Shown here: positions 53,002-64,000 of the stretch, one piece after another
Layout of the letters: every line of letters begins with the position of its first letter
How positions within the stretch are numbered: the stretch's first letter is position 1
From: Janthinobacterium fluminis
GTDB lineage: Bacteria; Pseudomonadota; Gammaproteobacteria; Burkholderiales; Burkholderiaceae_D
Assembly: GCF_028595325.1 (NCBI RefSeq)
Contig: NZ_JAQQXR010000001.1
Coordinates: 868,001 to 932,000 of the forward strand
Reading direction: 5' to 3'
Length of the DNA: 64,000 bases
Made by a program: the position numbers and the translations under genes
The notes under the pieces: model-generated
Databases searched by the model: none
Seen by the model: the letters and a program-made list of their open reading frames with translations, nothing else
What the model was told of the DNA's origin: nothing

Positions 53002-53199
53002 ATGTCCACACAACACGCTGTCGTCGGCCCTGGCAATTCGCAATCCCAACTGGCGCTTTGGAAAGACAAAGTCTTGCCATTCCTGATGGCCGGCGGCCTC
53101 GGCATCGTGCTCTTGTACGGCGCGGCGTTCGCCGAGACGGAAGCCTTGCACAACGCGGCCCACGACGGCCGCCACTCGGCGGGCTTCCCGTGCCATTGA
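53002..53199 (+). CDS. cbtB: Cobalt transporter subunit CbtB
   Basis: A 65-residue membrane protein: one transmembrane helix (VLPFLMAGGLGIVLLYGAAF) followed by HNAAHDGRHSAGFPCH, the C-terminal His/Cys metal-site tail that defines CbtB. It works with CbtA to import cobalt and is typically controlled by a B12 riboswitch, which lies directly upstream here. GGAAAGA precedes ATG 53002. Its stop codon overlaps the start of cbtA. Confidence 0.93.
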   Translation: MSTQHAVVGPGNSQSQLALWKDKVLPFLMAGGLGIVLLYGAAFAETEALHNAAHDGRHSAGFPCH

Positions 53200-54014
53200 C
53201 GCGACCGTCCGGCGGGGTCAATCTGGGCGCTTTCAACCGCATCGTGCGCGCCGCCGCTTTTTCGGGCATCCTGGCCGGTTTGCTGTTGACGGCCGTGCAG
53301 CAGGTCCAGGTCAGCAAGATCATCTTGCAGGCCGAGACGTATGAGGATGCCGCCAGCGCCGCGCCCCAGCCCGAACACGTCCACGCCGCGCCGGTGCAGC
53401 ATGTCCACGCGGACGGTCACGCGCATACCCACGAGGCCGCGCCCGCGCATGCCCACGACGGCGCCGCCGAACCCGCGCATTCCCACGACGGCGGCGCGGC
53501 GCATTCGCACGCCGGCTGGCAGCCGGAAAACGGCGCCGAGCGCACCTTCTTCACGGCCGTGGCAAATATCAGCATGGCGGTCGGCTTCGGCCTGCTGCTG
53601 GCGGGCGCCATCAGCCTGCGCGGCCAGGTTACGGGCTGGCGCGCCGGCCTGCTGTGGGGCGCCGCCGGTTACGGCGTCTTTTTCCTGGCGCCGTCCATCG
53701 GCCTGCCGCCGGAAGTGCCGGGCACGGCCGCCGCGCCGCTGGCCGCGCGCCAGATGTGGTGGCTGACGACGGTTGCCGCGTCGGCGGGCGGTTTGGCGCT
53801 GCTGGTGTTTGCCCGCGGTCTGCCGTTGAGGGCGCTGGGCGCGGCCGTGCTGTTCGTGCCGCATCTGGTCGGCGCGCCGCAGCCGGAAGTGCATGCCAGC
53901 ACCGCGCCGGCCGAGCTGGCGCGTGCCTTCATCTACGCGACGGCTTGGGCCAACGGCGCATTCTGGCTTGCGCTGGGCGCGCTGGCGGGGTTCTTCTACA
54001 AAAAATCCGCCTGA
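53190..54014 (+). CDS. cbtA: Cobalt transporter CbtA with histidine-rich loop
   Basis: A membrane protein of about 274 residues. The first helix (IVRAAAFSGILAGLLLTAVQ) is followed by IILQAETYED, as in CbtA. A long His/Asp/Ala-rich periplasmic or cytoplasmic loop (HVHADGHAHTHEAAPAHAHD and more, about 60-110) probably buffers cobalt, and four to five further helices follow. GTG 53190 is used; a TTG at 53196 overlapping the cbtB TGA is equally plausible. Coupling to cbtB and the riboswitch shows it belongs to vitamin B12 supply. Confidence 0.9.
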   Translation: MPLTRPSGGVNLGAFNRIVRAAAFSGILAGLLLTAVQQVQVSKIILQAETYEDAASAAPQPEHVHAAPVQHVHADGHAHTHEAAPAHAHDGAAEPAHSHDGGAAHSHAGWQPENGAERTFFTAVANISMAVGFGLLLAGAISLRGQVTGWRAGLLWGAAGYGVFFLAPSIGLPPEVPGTAAAPLAARQMWWLTTVAASAGGLALLVFARGLPLRALGAAVLFVPHLVGAPQPEVHASTAPAELARAFIYATAWANGAFWLALGALAGFFYKKSA

Positions 54015-54024
54015 GCCGGACCGC

Positions 54025-54363
54025 ATGAGAACCCACAACCGTCACGTCTTCATGTGCGTCGGCCCGCGCTGCACCGAAAACGGTTTGCAGGCGCAGGCCA
54101 TGTTCGAGCTGATGGGCGAGAAGATCGACGCCCGCCCCGAACTGACCGTCAAGCGCACCCGCACGCACTGCATGGTCGCCTGCCGGAACAATGGCCCCAT
54201 CCTGGTCGTGTATCCGGAAGGCGTCTGGTACAACCGCGTCGACGAGGCGGCGGTGGAGCGCATCGTCACCGAGCATCTGGTCGGCGGCAAGGAAGTAAGC
54301 GATTTGATTTTCCATCGCCTCGGCGAAGGCGACACCTGTACATTGGATAAGCAAGATGTCTGA
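54025..54363 (+). CDS. Thioredoxin-fold [2Fe-2S] ferredoxin
   Basis: A 112-residue ferredoxin with four cysteines, C11 and C16 (CVGPRC) plus C49 and C53 (CMVAC), in the layout of thioredoxin-like 2Fe-2S ferredoxins. Its place between cbtA and cobN, and an 8-base overlap with cobN, suggest a redox role in corrin or cobalt metabolism, for example cobalt reduction before or after insertion. The partner reductase is not in the window. ATG 54025 is chosen because the cysteine domain begins there. Confidence 0.88.
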   Translation: MRTHNRHVFMCVGPRCTENGLQAQAMFELMGEKIDARPELTVKRTRTHCMVACRNNGPILVVYPEGVWYNRVDEAAVERIVTEHLVGGKEVSDLIFHRLGEGDTCTLDKQDV

Positions 54364-57300
54364 AGCACCGGCCGGGAAGGCGCAGATTGCGCTGTTGACG
54401 CACGCATCGAATGATTTGACGGTTTTACACAACGCCTTGTCGCAGATGCCGCCGGACTTCGCGCCGGTGGCGGGCGTCAATTTGCAGTCGCTGGAAAGCG
54501 AATCGCAGATGGCGCTGCTGCTGGCGGGGGAACTGGCCGGCGCGCGCATCATCGTGCTGCGCGTGCTGGGCCGCCTCGGCGGCGTGCCCGGCTTCGCTGA
54601 ACTGGTCGGACTGGCGCGGCGCCAGGGCCGCCACCTGATCGCCATCAGCGGCACCGGCGAGCCGGACCCGGAGCTGGCGGCGGTGTCGACCGTGTCGCCG
54701 GACGTGCTGCAGCAGGCGCTGAAGTACTTCCAGGCCGGCGGCAGCACCAACCTGGCGCAACTGCTGCGCTACCTGTCCGACCATCTGCTGCTGACGGGCT
54801 TCGGCTTCGAGGCGGCGCACGCCCTGCCGGAACACGGCATCTACCATCCCGACCTGGCGCAAGGCGCCGGCGTGGCCGACTGGCTGGCGCTGCGCGCGCC
54901 GCAGCAACCCAGCGTCGGCATCGTCTTCTACCGCGCCCACTGGATGAGCGGTAACACGCGCTTCATCGACGCGCTGCTGGCCGCGCTGGAGCAGCGCGGC
55001 ATGAACGTGCTGCCGGTGTTCACCGCCTCGCTGCGGGCCGGCGGCGAGGGCGGCGCCAGCCTGCCGAGCGCGCTACGCTACTTCAGCGGCGAGCAGGGCG
55101 CGCATATCGACGTGCTGATTAATACCACCTCGTTCGCGATGGGCGAGATCACGCCCGGCGGGCCGACCCCGGCCGGCTGGTCGGTCGGCGTGCTGGAAAC
55201 GCTGAACGTGCCGGTGCTGCAGGCGATCACCAGCGGCATGACGCTGGCGCAGTGGCAGCAGTCGGCGCGCGGCCTGAATCCGCTCGACGCGGCGATGAAC
55301 GTCGTGCTGCCCGAGTTCGACGGCCGCATCATCACGGTGCCGGTGTCGTTCAAGGCGCGCGCGGCGGGGCTGCCGAGCGAGGCGGTCGAGTACGAGCCGC
55401 AGCCCGAGCGCGTCGCCCGCGTGGCCGGCATCGCGGCGCGGTTCGCCCGCCTGAAGCGCGTGCCGAACGCCGAGAAGCGCGTGGCCTTCATGTTCACCAA
55501 TTCCAGCAGCAAGGCTTCGCAGATCGGCAACGCCGTCGGCCTGGACGCGCCGGCTTCGCTGATGCGCATCCTCGACGCGATGCGCGTGGCCGGCTACGAC
55601 GTCGGCGCACTGCCGAAGGACGGCACGGCGCTGATCCACGATCTGGTGCAGCGCTGCTCCTACGATAATATCTATCTGACGGCCGAGCAGTTGACGCACG
55701 CGGCCGGGCGCGTGCCGGCGGCGCAGTACGCCGCCTGGTTCGCCGACCTGCCGGCCGAGATGCAGGACAAAATGACGGCCCAGTGGGGCGCCGCGCCCGG
55801 CGAGGCGTATGTCCACGACGGCCACCTCGCGCTGGCCGGCATCGAGCTGGGCAACACCTTCGTCGCGCTGCAGCCGCCGCGCGGCTACGGCATGGACCCG
55901 GACGCGATTTACCACCAGCCCGACCTGCCGCCCACCCATCATTATTATGCCTTGTACCGCTGGCTGCGCGACGAGTGGCGCGCCGACGCCATCGTCCACG
56001 TCGGCAAGCACGGCACGATGGAGTGGTTGCCCGGCAAAGGCGTCGGCTTGTCGGAGAACTGCTTCCCGGATGCCTTGCTCGGCGACTTGCCGCTGTTTTA
56101 TCCCTTTATCATCAACGATCCGGGCGAAGGCTCGCAGGCGAAGCGGCGCGGCCACGCGGTCGTCGTCGATCACCTGACACCGCCGATGACCACGGCCGAT
56201 ACCTACGGCGCGTTGGCCCAGTTGACCCAACTGGTCGATGAATATTATCAGGTCGAGGTGCTGGACCCGGCCAAGCTGCCGCTGCTGCAGCAGCAGATAT
56301 GGGAGCTGGTCAAGCAGACCAATCTGGACGCCGACCTGCAGGCGCGCCTGCTGCACCATGACCACGACCACGACCACGATCATGAGCATGGACATGGCCA
56401 CCATCACGGCCACGACCATCATCACGGCCACGACCACGGCCACGGCCATGAGCACGGCCACGACCATACCCACGACGGCGAACTCCCCGAGGCCCTGGCC
56501 AATATGGGCGGCTCCGACGTCGCCCACTTGATCGAAGACCTGGACGGTTACCTGTGCGAACTCGGCTCGGCGCAAATCCGCGACGGCCTGCACATCCTCG
56601 GACGCGGCCCGGACGACGAGCAACTGCCGGATATGCTGGTGTCGCTGACGCGCCTGCCGAACCAGGACATTCCCGGTTTGCAGGCCGAAGTGGCGCGCCT
56701 GTTCGGCCTGAACATGGACATGCTGCTGGACCAGAAGGGCCGCCGCCTGAACGTGGTCGACGCGCTGGCCCGGCTGGCAAAGCGCGCCGTCGTCACGCGC
56801 GCGGACGCGCTCGACGCAATCGACGCGTTGTGTCTGCAACTGTTTACCGAACTGCGAACCCACGGCTATCTGGCGGCGCGCATCGACGACGCGCTCGACA
56901 CAGTTTTCGATGGACTGGACGCCGACAGCGCGGCCGCCGCCAAGCCGCTGCTGCAACCGGCGCTGCGACCCGGCGGCAATATGCTGTCGCAAATGGGCAA
57001 GCCGCGCGCCAAGCTGGCCGCGCCACCCCGCGCGCCTGCGGCCAGCGTCACACCGGCGCCCAGCGCGGCCCGTTTCGACGCCTTGCGCAGCGTGCTCGGT
57101 TTCGCCTGCCGCGAACTGGTGCCGAACCTGGCCCGCGCCACCGACGAAATCGACAACCTGATCAACGGTCTGGCCGGCGCCTACGTGCCGGCCGGCCCGA
57201 ACGGCTCGCCGACGCGCGGCATGGCGCACATCCTGCCGACCGGACGTAATTTCTATTCCGTCGACCCGCGCAGCGTGCCGTCGCAATCGGCCTGGCGCGT

Positions 57301-58468
57301 CGGCCTGCAACTGGCGCACGAGGTGCTGGTGCGGCACGAGCGCGAAACCGGCGCCTACCCGGAGAGCGTCGCCATCAGCATCTGGGGCACCAGCGCGATG
57401 CGCACCCACGGCGACGACGTCGCGCAGATCCTGGCGCTGCTGGGCGTGCGGCCCGTGTGGCGCGCCGAAAGCCGTCAGGTCAGCGGCGTCGAAGTCATTC
57501 CGCTGGACGAGCTGAAGCGCCCGCGCATCGACGTCACGACGCGCATCAGCGGCTTCTTCCGCGACGCCTTCCCGCAGTTGATCGACCTGATCGACGACGC
57601 CGTCAACACCGTCATCCAGCTCGACGAGCCGCTGACGCACAATTTCGTGCGCAAGCATTATCTGGCCGAGCTGGGCGACTGGATCGGCCAAGGCTTGCCG
57701 CAGGACGAGGCGGAGCGGCGCGCGGCCTACCGCGTCTTCGGCGCCAAGCCGGGCAGCTACGGCGCCGGCATCCTGCCGCTGATCCAGCACAAAAACTGGG
57801 AGGCCGACGCCGATTTCGCCGAAGCCTACGTCAACTGGGGCGGCTACGCCTACGCGCGCGGCGCCCAGGGCGCGGACCAGCGCGACGCCTTCAAGGTGCG
57901 CCTGTCCGGCGTGCAGGTGGCGCTGCACAACCAGGACAACCGCGAGCATGACATCTTCGACAGCGACGACTACCTGCAATTCCACGGCGGGATGATCGCG
58001 ACGATACGCGCGCTGACCGGGCAGCAGCCGCGCCACTACTTCGGCGACAGCCACGATCCGGCGCGCGCCCAGGTGCGCGACCTGAAGGAGGAGACGCTGC
58101 GCGTGTTCCGTTCGCGCGTGGTCAATCCGAAGTGGCTGGCCAGCATCCAGCGCCACGGCTACAAGGGCGGCCTGGAGCTGACGGCCACGGTTGACTACCT
58201 GTTCGGCTACGACGCCACCGCCCAGGTGATGGACGACTGGATGTACGAGAACGTCGCCGAGGCTTACGGCTTCGATCCGCAGATGCAGCAGTTCCTGCAG
58301 GAGGCCAACCCGTGGGCGCAGAACGCCATTGCCGAGCGCCTGCTGGAAGCGGCCAGCCGCGGCATGTGGGCCGAGCCGCGCCCGGAAACGCTGGACAAGC
58401 TGCGCGAGCTGTACCTGAATAGTGAAACCCTGCTGGAGGCGCGCGGCGAAACCCCGCGCAGCGTATAA
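54356..58468 (+). CDS. cobN: Cobaltochelatase subunit CobN with His-rich insertion
   Basis: A 1370-residue large subunit of the ATP-dependent cobaltochelatase, which inserts cobalt into hydrogenobyrinate a,c-diamide in the aerobic B12 pathway. Family segments: [53 protein letters not shown] and [12 protein letters not shown]. Residues about 667-708 form an insertion of alternating His with Asp/Gly/Glu ([20 protein letters not shown] and more), which explains the extra length over a usual CobN of about 1250-1280. It probably concentrates or hands over cobalt. ATG 54356 overlaps the ferredoxin stop. The ATPase partner follows directly. Confidence 0.95.
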   Translation: MSEAPAGKAQIALLTHASNDLTVLHNALSQMPPDFAPVAGVNLQSLESESQMALLLAGELAGARIIVLRVLGRLGGVPGFAELVGLARRQGRHLIAISGTGEPDPELAAVSTVSPDVLQQALKYFQAGGSTNLAQLLRYLSDHLLLTGFGFEAAHALPEHGIYHPDLAQGAGVADWLALRAPQQPSVGIVFYRAHWMSGNTRFIDALLAALEQRGMNVLPVFTASLRAGGEGGASLPSALRYFSGEQGAHIDVLINTTSFAMGEITPGGPTPAGWSVGVLETLNVPVLQAITSGMTLAQWQQSARGLNPLDAAMNVVLPEFDGRIITVPVSFKARAAGLPSEAVEYEPQPERVARVAGIAARFARLKRVPNAEKRVAFMFTNSSSKASQIGNAVGLDAPASLMRILDAMRVAGYDVGALPKDGTALIHDLVQRCSYDNIYLTAEQLTHAAGRVPAAQYAAWFADLPAEMQDKMTAQWGAAPGEAYVHDGHLALAGIELGNTFVALQPPRGYGMDPDAIYHQPDLPPTHHYYALYRWLRDEWRADAIVHVGKHGTMEWLPGKGVGLSENCFPDALLGDLPLFYPFIINDPGEGSQAKRRGHAVVVDHLTPPMTTADTYGALAQLTQLVDEYYQVEVLDPAKLPLLQQQIWELVKQTNLDADLQARLLHHDHDHDHDHEHGHGHHHGHDHHHGHDHGHGHEHGHDHTHDGELPEALANMGGSDVAHLIEDLDGYLCELGSAQIRDGLHILGRGPDDEQLPDMLVSLTRLPNQDIPGLQAEVARLFGLNMDMLLDQKGRRLNVVDALARLAKRAVVTRADALDAIDALCLQLFTELRTHGYLAARIDDALDTVFDGLDADSAAAAKPLLQPALRPGGNMLSQMGKPRAKLAAPPRAPAASVTPAPSAARFDALRSVLGFACRELVPNLARATDEIDNLINGLAGAYVPAGPNGSPTRGMAHILPTGRNFYSVDPRSVPSQSAWRVGLQLAHEVLVRHERETGAYPESVAISIWGTSAMRTHGDDVAQILALLGVRPVWRAESRQVSGVEVIPLDELKRPRIDVTTRISGFFRDAFPQLIDLIDDAVNTVIQLDEPLTHNFVRKHYLAELGDWIGQGLPQDEAERRAAYRVFGAKPGSYGAGILPLIQHKNWEADADFAEAYVNWGGYAYARGAQGADQRDAFKVRLSGVQVALHNQDNREHDIFDSDDYLQFHGGMIATIRALTGQQPRHYFGDSHDPARAQVRDLKEETLRVFRSRVVNPKWLASIQRHGYKGGLELTATVDYLFGYDATAQVMDDWMYENVAEAYGFDPQMQQFLQEANPWAQNAIAERLLEAASRGMWAEPRPETLDKLRELYLNSETLLEARGETPRSV

Positions 58469-58469
58469 G

Positions 58470-60373
<1,904 letters not shown>

Positions 60374-60377
<4 letters not shown>

Positions 60378-61114
60378 AGCCCGGCAAGGTATATTTGATC
60401 GGCGCCGGCCCCGGCGACGTCGAGCTGATGACGCTGAAGGCGGTGCGCCTGCTGGGCGAGGCCGACGTGGTGCTGCTGGACGACCTGGTCAACCGCGAGG
60501 TGCTGCGCTTCGCCGCGCCGCAGGCGCGCGTGATCGAAGTGGGCAAGCGCGGCGGCCGCCATTCGGCGACCCAGCAGGCGATCCACGAGCAGATGCTGGA
60601 GCACGCGCAGGCCGGCCGGATCGTGGCGCGGCTGAAAGGCGGCGACCCCTTCGTCTTCGGGCGCGGCGGCGAGGAAATGCAGTGCCTGCAAGCGGCCGGC
60701 ATCGAGGTCGAAGTGGTCAGCGGGGTCACCTCCGGCGTGGCGGCTCCGGCGGCGCTGGGCATTCCGCTGACGCACCGCGACCATGCGCGCAGCGTCACCT
60801 TTTTGACCGGGCACGGCTGCAACGACAGCCCGACCAATTGGACCGCGCTGGTGGCGGCCGGTGGAACGCTGGTAATCTATATGGGTATCGCCAATTTACC
60901 GCACATTGTCGAACAGTTGCTGGCGGCCGGCATGCCGGCCACGCGGCCGGCGGCGGCGATCCAGCACGGCACCTTGCCGCAGCAGCGCTGCGTGGCGGCG
61001 CCGCTGGCGGAACTGGCGTGCGTGGTGCAGGCGCAGGGCATCGGCAGCCCATCCATCGTCATTGTCGGCGACGTGGTCGGTGCCGCGCGGCTGGTCGGCG
61101 CGCCGGCGGCGTAG
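60374..61114 (+). CDS. cobA: Uroporphyrinogen-III C-methyltransferase
   Basis: A 246-residue SUMT that doubly methylates uroporphyrinogen III to precorrin-2 with SAM, the entry point to B12 and sirohaem. Motifs VYLIGAGPGDVELMTLKAVR, RLKGGDPFVFGRGGEE, VSGVTSGVAAPAALGIPLTH and TLVIYMG are diagnostic. It is a stand-alone CobA without the CysG dehydrogenase/chelatase part. It is coupled to the ATPase gene by an ATGA overlap. Confidence 0.95.
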
Positions 61115-61128
61115 AAATTCCGCTTCGC

Positions 61129-61159
61129 GGGGGCAGACCCTTTTTTGGGGCCTGCCCCC
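61129..61159. repeat. Palindrome inside the cobalamin operon, related to the GGGGACAGACC repeats
   Basis: GGGGGCAGACCC (61129-61140) pairs with GGGCCTGCCCCC (61148-61159), one mismatch, around a 7-base loop containing TTTTTT. It resembles the outer part of the larger palindromes at 25573 and 52585. It splits cobA from cbiE, which has its own GAAGGAG. Confidence 0.6.
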
Positions 61160-61192
61160 AGCATTACTCAATACATCGAAGGAGCAGTTTGT

Positions 61193-61897
61193 ATGATCAT
61201 TTGTATCGGCGCAGGGCCGGGTGACATTGGCTATCTGACGCAGCGCGGCGCGGACCTGATCCGCAACGCCGACGTCGTCGCCGGTTTCGAGGCCGTGCTG
61301 AACGTGGTGCGCAGCTTGATCCCGGCCCAGGCCCAGGTGATCACGATGGGTTACCGCGACCAGGTCGCCAAACTCGACGAGTGCGCGGTCGAGCACCACG
61401 CCGGCAAGAAGTGCGTGGTGGTCTTCATGGGCGACATCCACTTCAGCGGCTTCCAGTACCTGGAGCGGGTCGAGCGCGCCGTCGGCCATCCGGTCGAGTC
61501 GCTGCCGGGCATTTCGTCGGCGCAGATCCTCGCCTCGCGCGCCAAGGTCTGCTTCGACGAAACCACCTTCATCACCTTCCACCGCCGTGGCGACCTGAGT
61601 CCCTTCAAGCGCCACCTCGTGCATGTGCTGCAGGACCAGCGCAACGCCATCGTGATTCCCTGCCCGTGGGACGAGGCGCGCTCCTTCATGCCCTGGCATA
61701 TCGCCGCCTACTTGATGGAGCAGGGCATTTCGCCCGAGCATCCGACTGAGGTATGGGAAAACCTGACCCGCGGCGAAGCCGAATGGCACGGCACGCTGGC
61801 CGAGTGCGCCCAGCATAAATGCTCGGACATGAGCATCATGCTGATCCGCACGCTGGCGCCGATGGCCAGCCAGATCGAGCCGGCGGAGAGCAAATGA
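61193..61897 (+). CDS. cbiE: Precorrin-6Y/cobalt-precorrin-7 C5-methyltransferase (CbiE)
   Basis: A 234-residue SAM-dependent corrin methyltransferase matching CbiE, the N-terminal half of Cob[21 protein letters not shown] opens the tetrapyrrole-methylase fold, [12 protein letters not shown] is the CbiE-type helix, [20 protein letters not shown] stands for the usual GDPGF-G loop (Asp-Ile-His here, somewhat unusual) and [15 protein letters not shown] is conserved. The decarboxylating CbiT half is absent and should be encoded downstream beyond the window or elsewhere. Excellent GAAGGAG precedes ATG 61193; the stop overlaps the next gene (ATGA). Confidence 0.82.
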   Translation: MIICIGAGPGDIGYLTQRGADLIRNADVVAGFEAVLNVVRSLIPAQAQVITMGYRDQVAKLDECAVEHHAGKKCVVVFMGDIHFSGFQYLERVERAVGHPVESLPGISSAQILASRAKVCFDETTFITFHRRGDLSPFKRHLVHVLQDQRNAIVIPCPWDEARSFMPWHIAAYLMEQGISPEHPTEVWENLTRGEAEWHGTLAECAQHKCSDMSIMLIRTLAPMASQIEPAESK

Positions 61898-63462
61898 CGC
61901 AGGCGGAAAAAACCGGCATCGTCGTGGCTGGCCACGGCAGCCGCGACCCCGACGCCGTGCGCGAATTCGAGGCGCTGGTGGAGCTGGTGCGGGCGCGCGC
62001 GCCGAACGACGTGGTCAGCCACGGCTACCTGGAGTTTTCCAGCCCCACCATCGCCGAGGCGGTGGCGGCGAACCTGGCCGCCGGCGCCCGCCAGGTGGCG
62101 GTGGTGCCGGGCGTGCTGCTGGCCGCCCGCCACGCCAAGAACGACATGCCGGCCGAAGTGCTGGCGTTGGCGCGCGACTATCCCGACATCGACTTCCACT
62201 TCGGCGCGCCGCTGAACCTGCATCCGCAGCTGCTGCAACTGGCGCAGGAGCGCATCGTCGCGGCCGAGGCGGGCTCGGCCGCCACCGTGCGGCGCGGCGA
62301 CACCTGCCTGGTGCTGGTGGGGCGCGGCACCACCGACCCGGACGCCAACGGCGAAGTGTCGAAAATGGCGCGCATGCTGGAGGAGGGCATGGGCTTCGGC
62401 GCCGCCTACGTCTGCTATTCGGGCACCGCCACGCCGCTGGTCGCCGACGGCCTGCGCGCCGCCGCGCGCATGGGTTACGCGCGCCTGGTGGTGCTGCCGT
62501 TCTTCCTGTTCGACGGCGTGCTGGTCAAGCGCATCTACGCGGCCGCCGACGAACTGGGCGAGCGCGAGCCGGGCATCGAGGTGCTGAAGGCCGGCTACCT
62601 CGGCGTGCACCCGCACGTCGCCGACGTGATGATCGAGCGCGCGCGCGAGGCCGTGGCCGGACGCGCCGCGATGAACTGCTCGCTGTGCAAATACCGCGTG
62701 CAGATCGTCGGCTTCGAGCAGCAGGTCGGCGAACCGCAGCGCGCCCACCACCTGGCCGTGCGCGGCCTGCTGGCCAACGAGGAGGCCGCCGACAAGGCGC
62801 CCGCCGCCGGCTTCAGCGCCTACGAACCGCACCCGATCGAGGCCGAGAGCTTCCGCATCATCGCCGAAGGGCGCGACTGGAGCGCCTTCCCGGCGGCCCA
62901 CCTGACGGTGCTGCAGCGGCTGGTGCACACCAGCGGCGACTTCGACGCCGTCAACGACATGTATTTTTCGCCCGGCGCCATCGAAAACGGCATACGCGCG
63001 CTGCTGCGCTGCAAACGCGTGCTGACCGATGTGACGATGGTGCAGACCGGCCTGAAACGGGCCTTGCTGGAGCAGCTGGGCATCGACACCTGGTGCGGCG
63101 TGCACGACCGCGAGACGCATCTGATGTCGGAACAGTACGGCATCACGCGCTCGGCGGCCGGCATCCGCCGCGGCTGGGAAAAATTCGGCAACGACGTGGT
63201 GGTGTCGATCGGCGACGCGCCGACCGCGATCGCCGAGGCGGTGCGTCTGATCCGCGACCACGGCTGGCGCCCGCAACTGGTGATCGGCCTGCCGGTCGGC
63301 TTCGTCGGCACGCGCGAAACCAAGGAGGAGCTGCGGCGCTGCCTGCAGGTGCCGCGCATCACCAACAGCGGAACGCGCGGCGGTTCGCCGTGGGCGGCCA
63401 GCGTGGTCAACGGCATGATGATCGACGCGCTGAACCAGCTCGCCGGGTATGAGCCTGGCTGA
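61894..63462 (+). CDS. Fusion of sirohydrochlorin cobaltochelatase CbiX and precorrin-8X methylmutase CbiC/CobH
   Basis: A 522-residue two-enzyme fusion. The N-terminal CbiX part (about 1-290) begins [20 protein letters not shown] and has the [11 protein letters not shown] and [12 protein letters not shown] segments; His in GHGSR and ARHAKND should bind cobalt, for early insertion as in the anaerobic pathway. The C-terminal part (about 305-520) is the methylmutase that moves the C11 methyl to C12: [11 protein letters not shown] with catalytic His, [21 protein letters not shown] and [17 protein letters not shown] cysteine pair (MNCSLCKY) lies in the linker. It is coupled on both sides by overlaps (4 bases with cbiE, 14 bases with cbiD). 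Confidence 0.93.
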   Translation: MTQAEKTGIVVAGHGSRDPDAVREFEALVELVRARAPNDVVSHGYLEFSSPTIAEAVAANLAAGARQVAVVPGVLLAARHAKNDMPAEVLALARDYPDIDFHFGAPLNLHPQLLQLAQERIVAAEAGSAATVRRGDTCLVLVGRGTTDPDANGEVSKMARMLEEGMGFGAAYVCYSGTATPLVADGLRAAARMGYARLVVLPFFLFDGVLVKRIYAAADELGEREPGIEVLKAGYLGVHPHVADVMIERAREAVAGRAAMNCSLCKYRVQIVGFEQQVGEPQRAHHLAVRGLLANEEAADKAPAAGFSAYEPHPIEAESFRIIAEGRDWSAFPAAHLTVLQRLVHTSGDFDAVNDMYFSPGAIENGIRALLRCKRVLTDVTMVQTGLKRALLEQLGIDTWCGVHDRETHLMSEQYGITRSAAGIRRGWEKFGNDVVVSIGDAPTAIAEAVRLIRDHGWRPQLVIGLPVGFVGTRETKEELRRCLQVPRITNSGTRGGSPWAASVVNGMMIDALNQLAGYEPG

Positions 63463-64000
63463 ACGCAGCGAGTACGATCTTGCAGTGCTGGCCCTCAACG
63501 GCCTGCGGCGCGGCCGCACGACGGGAAGTTGCGCGACGGCCGCCGTCAAGGCGGCGCTGAACCTGCTGCTGGCCGGCGAGCGCTGCGAACAGGTGAAGGT
63601 CAGCCTGCCGGACGGCGTGCATTATCTGCTGGTGCCGATCCAGAAGGTGGACTGGCTGGCGGCGGATGTGGTGCGGGCCGAGGTGCTGAAGGACGGCGGC
63701 GACGATCCGGACAACACCCACGGCGCGACGATTTTCGCCGAGGTGCGCCGCAACGACGCGCGCCAGTTGCGCTTTTTCGCCGGGCGCGGCGTCGGCACGG
63801 CGACCCGGCCGGGCCTGCGGGTGGCGGTCGGCGAGCCGGCCATCAACCCGGTGCCGCGGCAGATGATGCGCATGGCGGTGGCCGAGGTGCTCGACGAGGC
63901 GCTGGCGGAGCAGGCCGACGCCGGCTTCGACCTGAGCATAGGTTGCGAGGACGGCGAGGCCATCGCGCGCAAGACCTTCAACCCGCGCCTGGGCATCGTC
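63449..64000 (+). CDS. cbiD: Cobalt-precorrin-5B C1-methyltransferase CbiD, N-terminal part
   Basis: The first 184 residues of CbiD, cut by the window edge. [19 protein letters not shown] is the diagnostic N-terminal SAM/substrate segment, followed by [20 protein letters not shown] and [20 protein letters not shown] and INPVPRQMM. CbiD is the C1-methylating enzyme of the anaerobic pathway; aerobic organisms use CobF instead. The ATG lies inside the end of the CbiX-CbiC fusion gene (14-base overlap). Confidence 0.93.
   Translation, partial: MSLAERSEYDLAVLALNGLRRGRTTGSCATAAVKAALNLLLAGERCEQVKVSLPDGVHYLLVPIQKVDWLAADVVRAEVLKDGGDDPDNTHGATIFAEVRRNDARQLRFFAGRGVGTATRPGLRVAVGEPAINPVPRQMMRMAVAEVLDEALAEQADAGFDLSIGCEDGEAIARKTFNPRLGIV

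Noticed and set aside
56354-56479. Simple-sequence CAC/GAC repeat that might be a contingency microsatellite
   Set aside because: Codons vary (CAC/CAT, GAC/GAT, GGC) while the His alternation is kept, so selection is on the protein and slippage tracts are short.

Overview
The window is GC-rich chromosomal DNA with short intergenic gaps, frequent 4-base ATGA/GTGA gene overlaps and strong G/C third-position bias. Gene content (PpiD tail, MnmH, a TesA/YbbA-type pair, NAD(P)HX repair enzyme, 5-oxoprolinase, PurL, tandem parvulins beside BolA/YciB/MsrB/SelO, a CobN-type cobaltochelatase cluster) suggests a betaproteobacterium of the Burkholderiales, most likely Oxalobacteraceae (Massilia, Duganella or Janthinobacterium type). 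This is inference from protein style; no rRNA or tRNA gene was seen.

Layout. 0-5.5 kb: end of a chaperone gene, a TonB-dependent haem-type receptor behind a promoter with a Fur-like site, then tesA-mnmH and a divergent ABC ATPase. 5.5-13.6 kb: NAD(P)HX repair, 5-oxoprolinase, then a Pho-box promoter before a small lipoprotein and a Tat-exported phospholipase C. 13.6-19.4 kb: an accessory stretch with a lower-GC S41 peptidase, an HD phosphohydrolase and a two-gene operon encoding an M43 metalloprotease fused to a seven-bladed lectin-like propeller plus a small beta-rich protein. 19.5-25.5 kb: a TPR response regulator and divergent purL. 25.5-27.9 kb: a degraded accessory patch with a secreted small protein, a Sel1-repeat lipoprotein and a truncated PAAR fragment, resembling the remains of a type VI secretion effector/immunity locus. 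27.9-33.3 kb: housekeeping genes on the minus strand. 33.5-43.3 kb: acyl-CoA ligase, a complete Liv-type ABC importer, a FadB-type bifunctional enzyme and a hydrolase, plausibly an uptake-activation-oxidation unit.

43.3-44.6 kb holds a low-GC orphan gene with a cargo-like N-terminus and a single cysteine in a possible transglutaminase-like Cys-His-Asp arrangement; it is the best candidate for something undescribed. 44.7-52.6 kb: VOC protein, DUF2798 protein, LysR, FadH with twin operators, NTF2-like protein, PadR regulator, universal stress protein and a long-chain acyl-CoA synthetase.

52.7 kb to the end: a cobalamin riboswitch heads cbtB-cbtA-ferredoxin-cobN-chlID-cobA-cbiE-cbiX/cbiC-cbiD, running off the edge. 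Cobalt import, late (CobN) and early (CbiX) cobalt insertion and corrin-ring methylation are encoded together, a mosaic of the aerobic and anaerobic pathways. Large palindromes sharing one outer sequence lie after purL and before the riboswitch, with a weaker relative inside the cobalamin operon.
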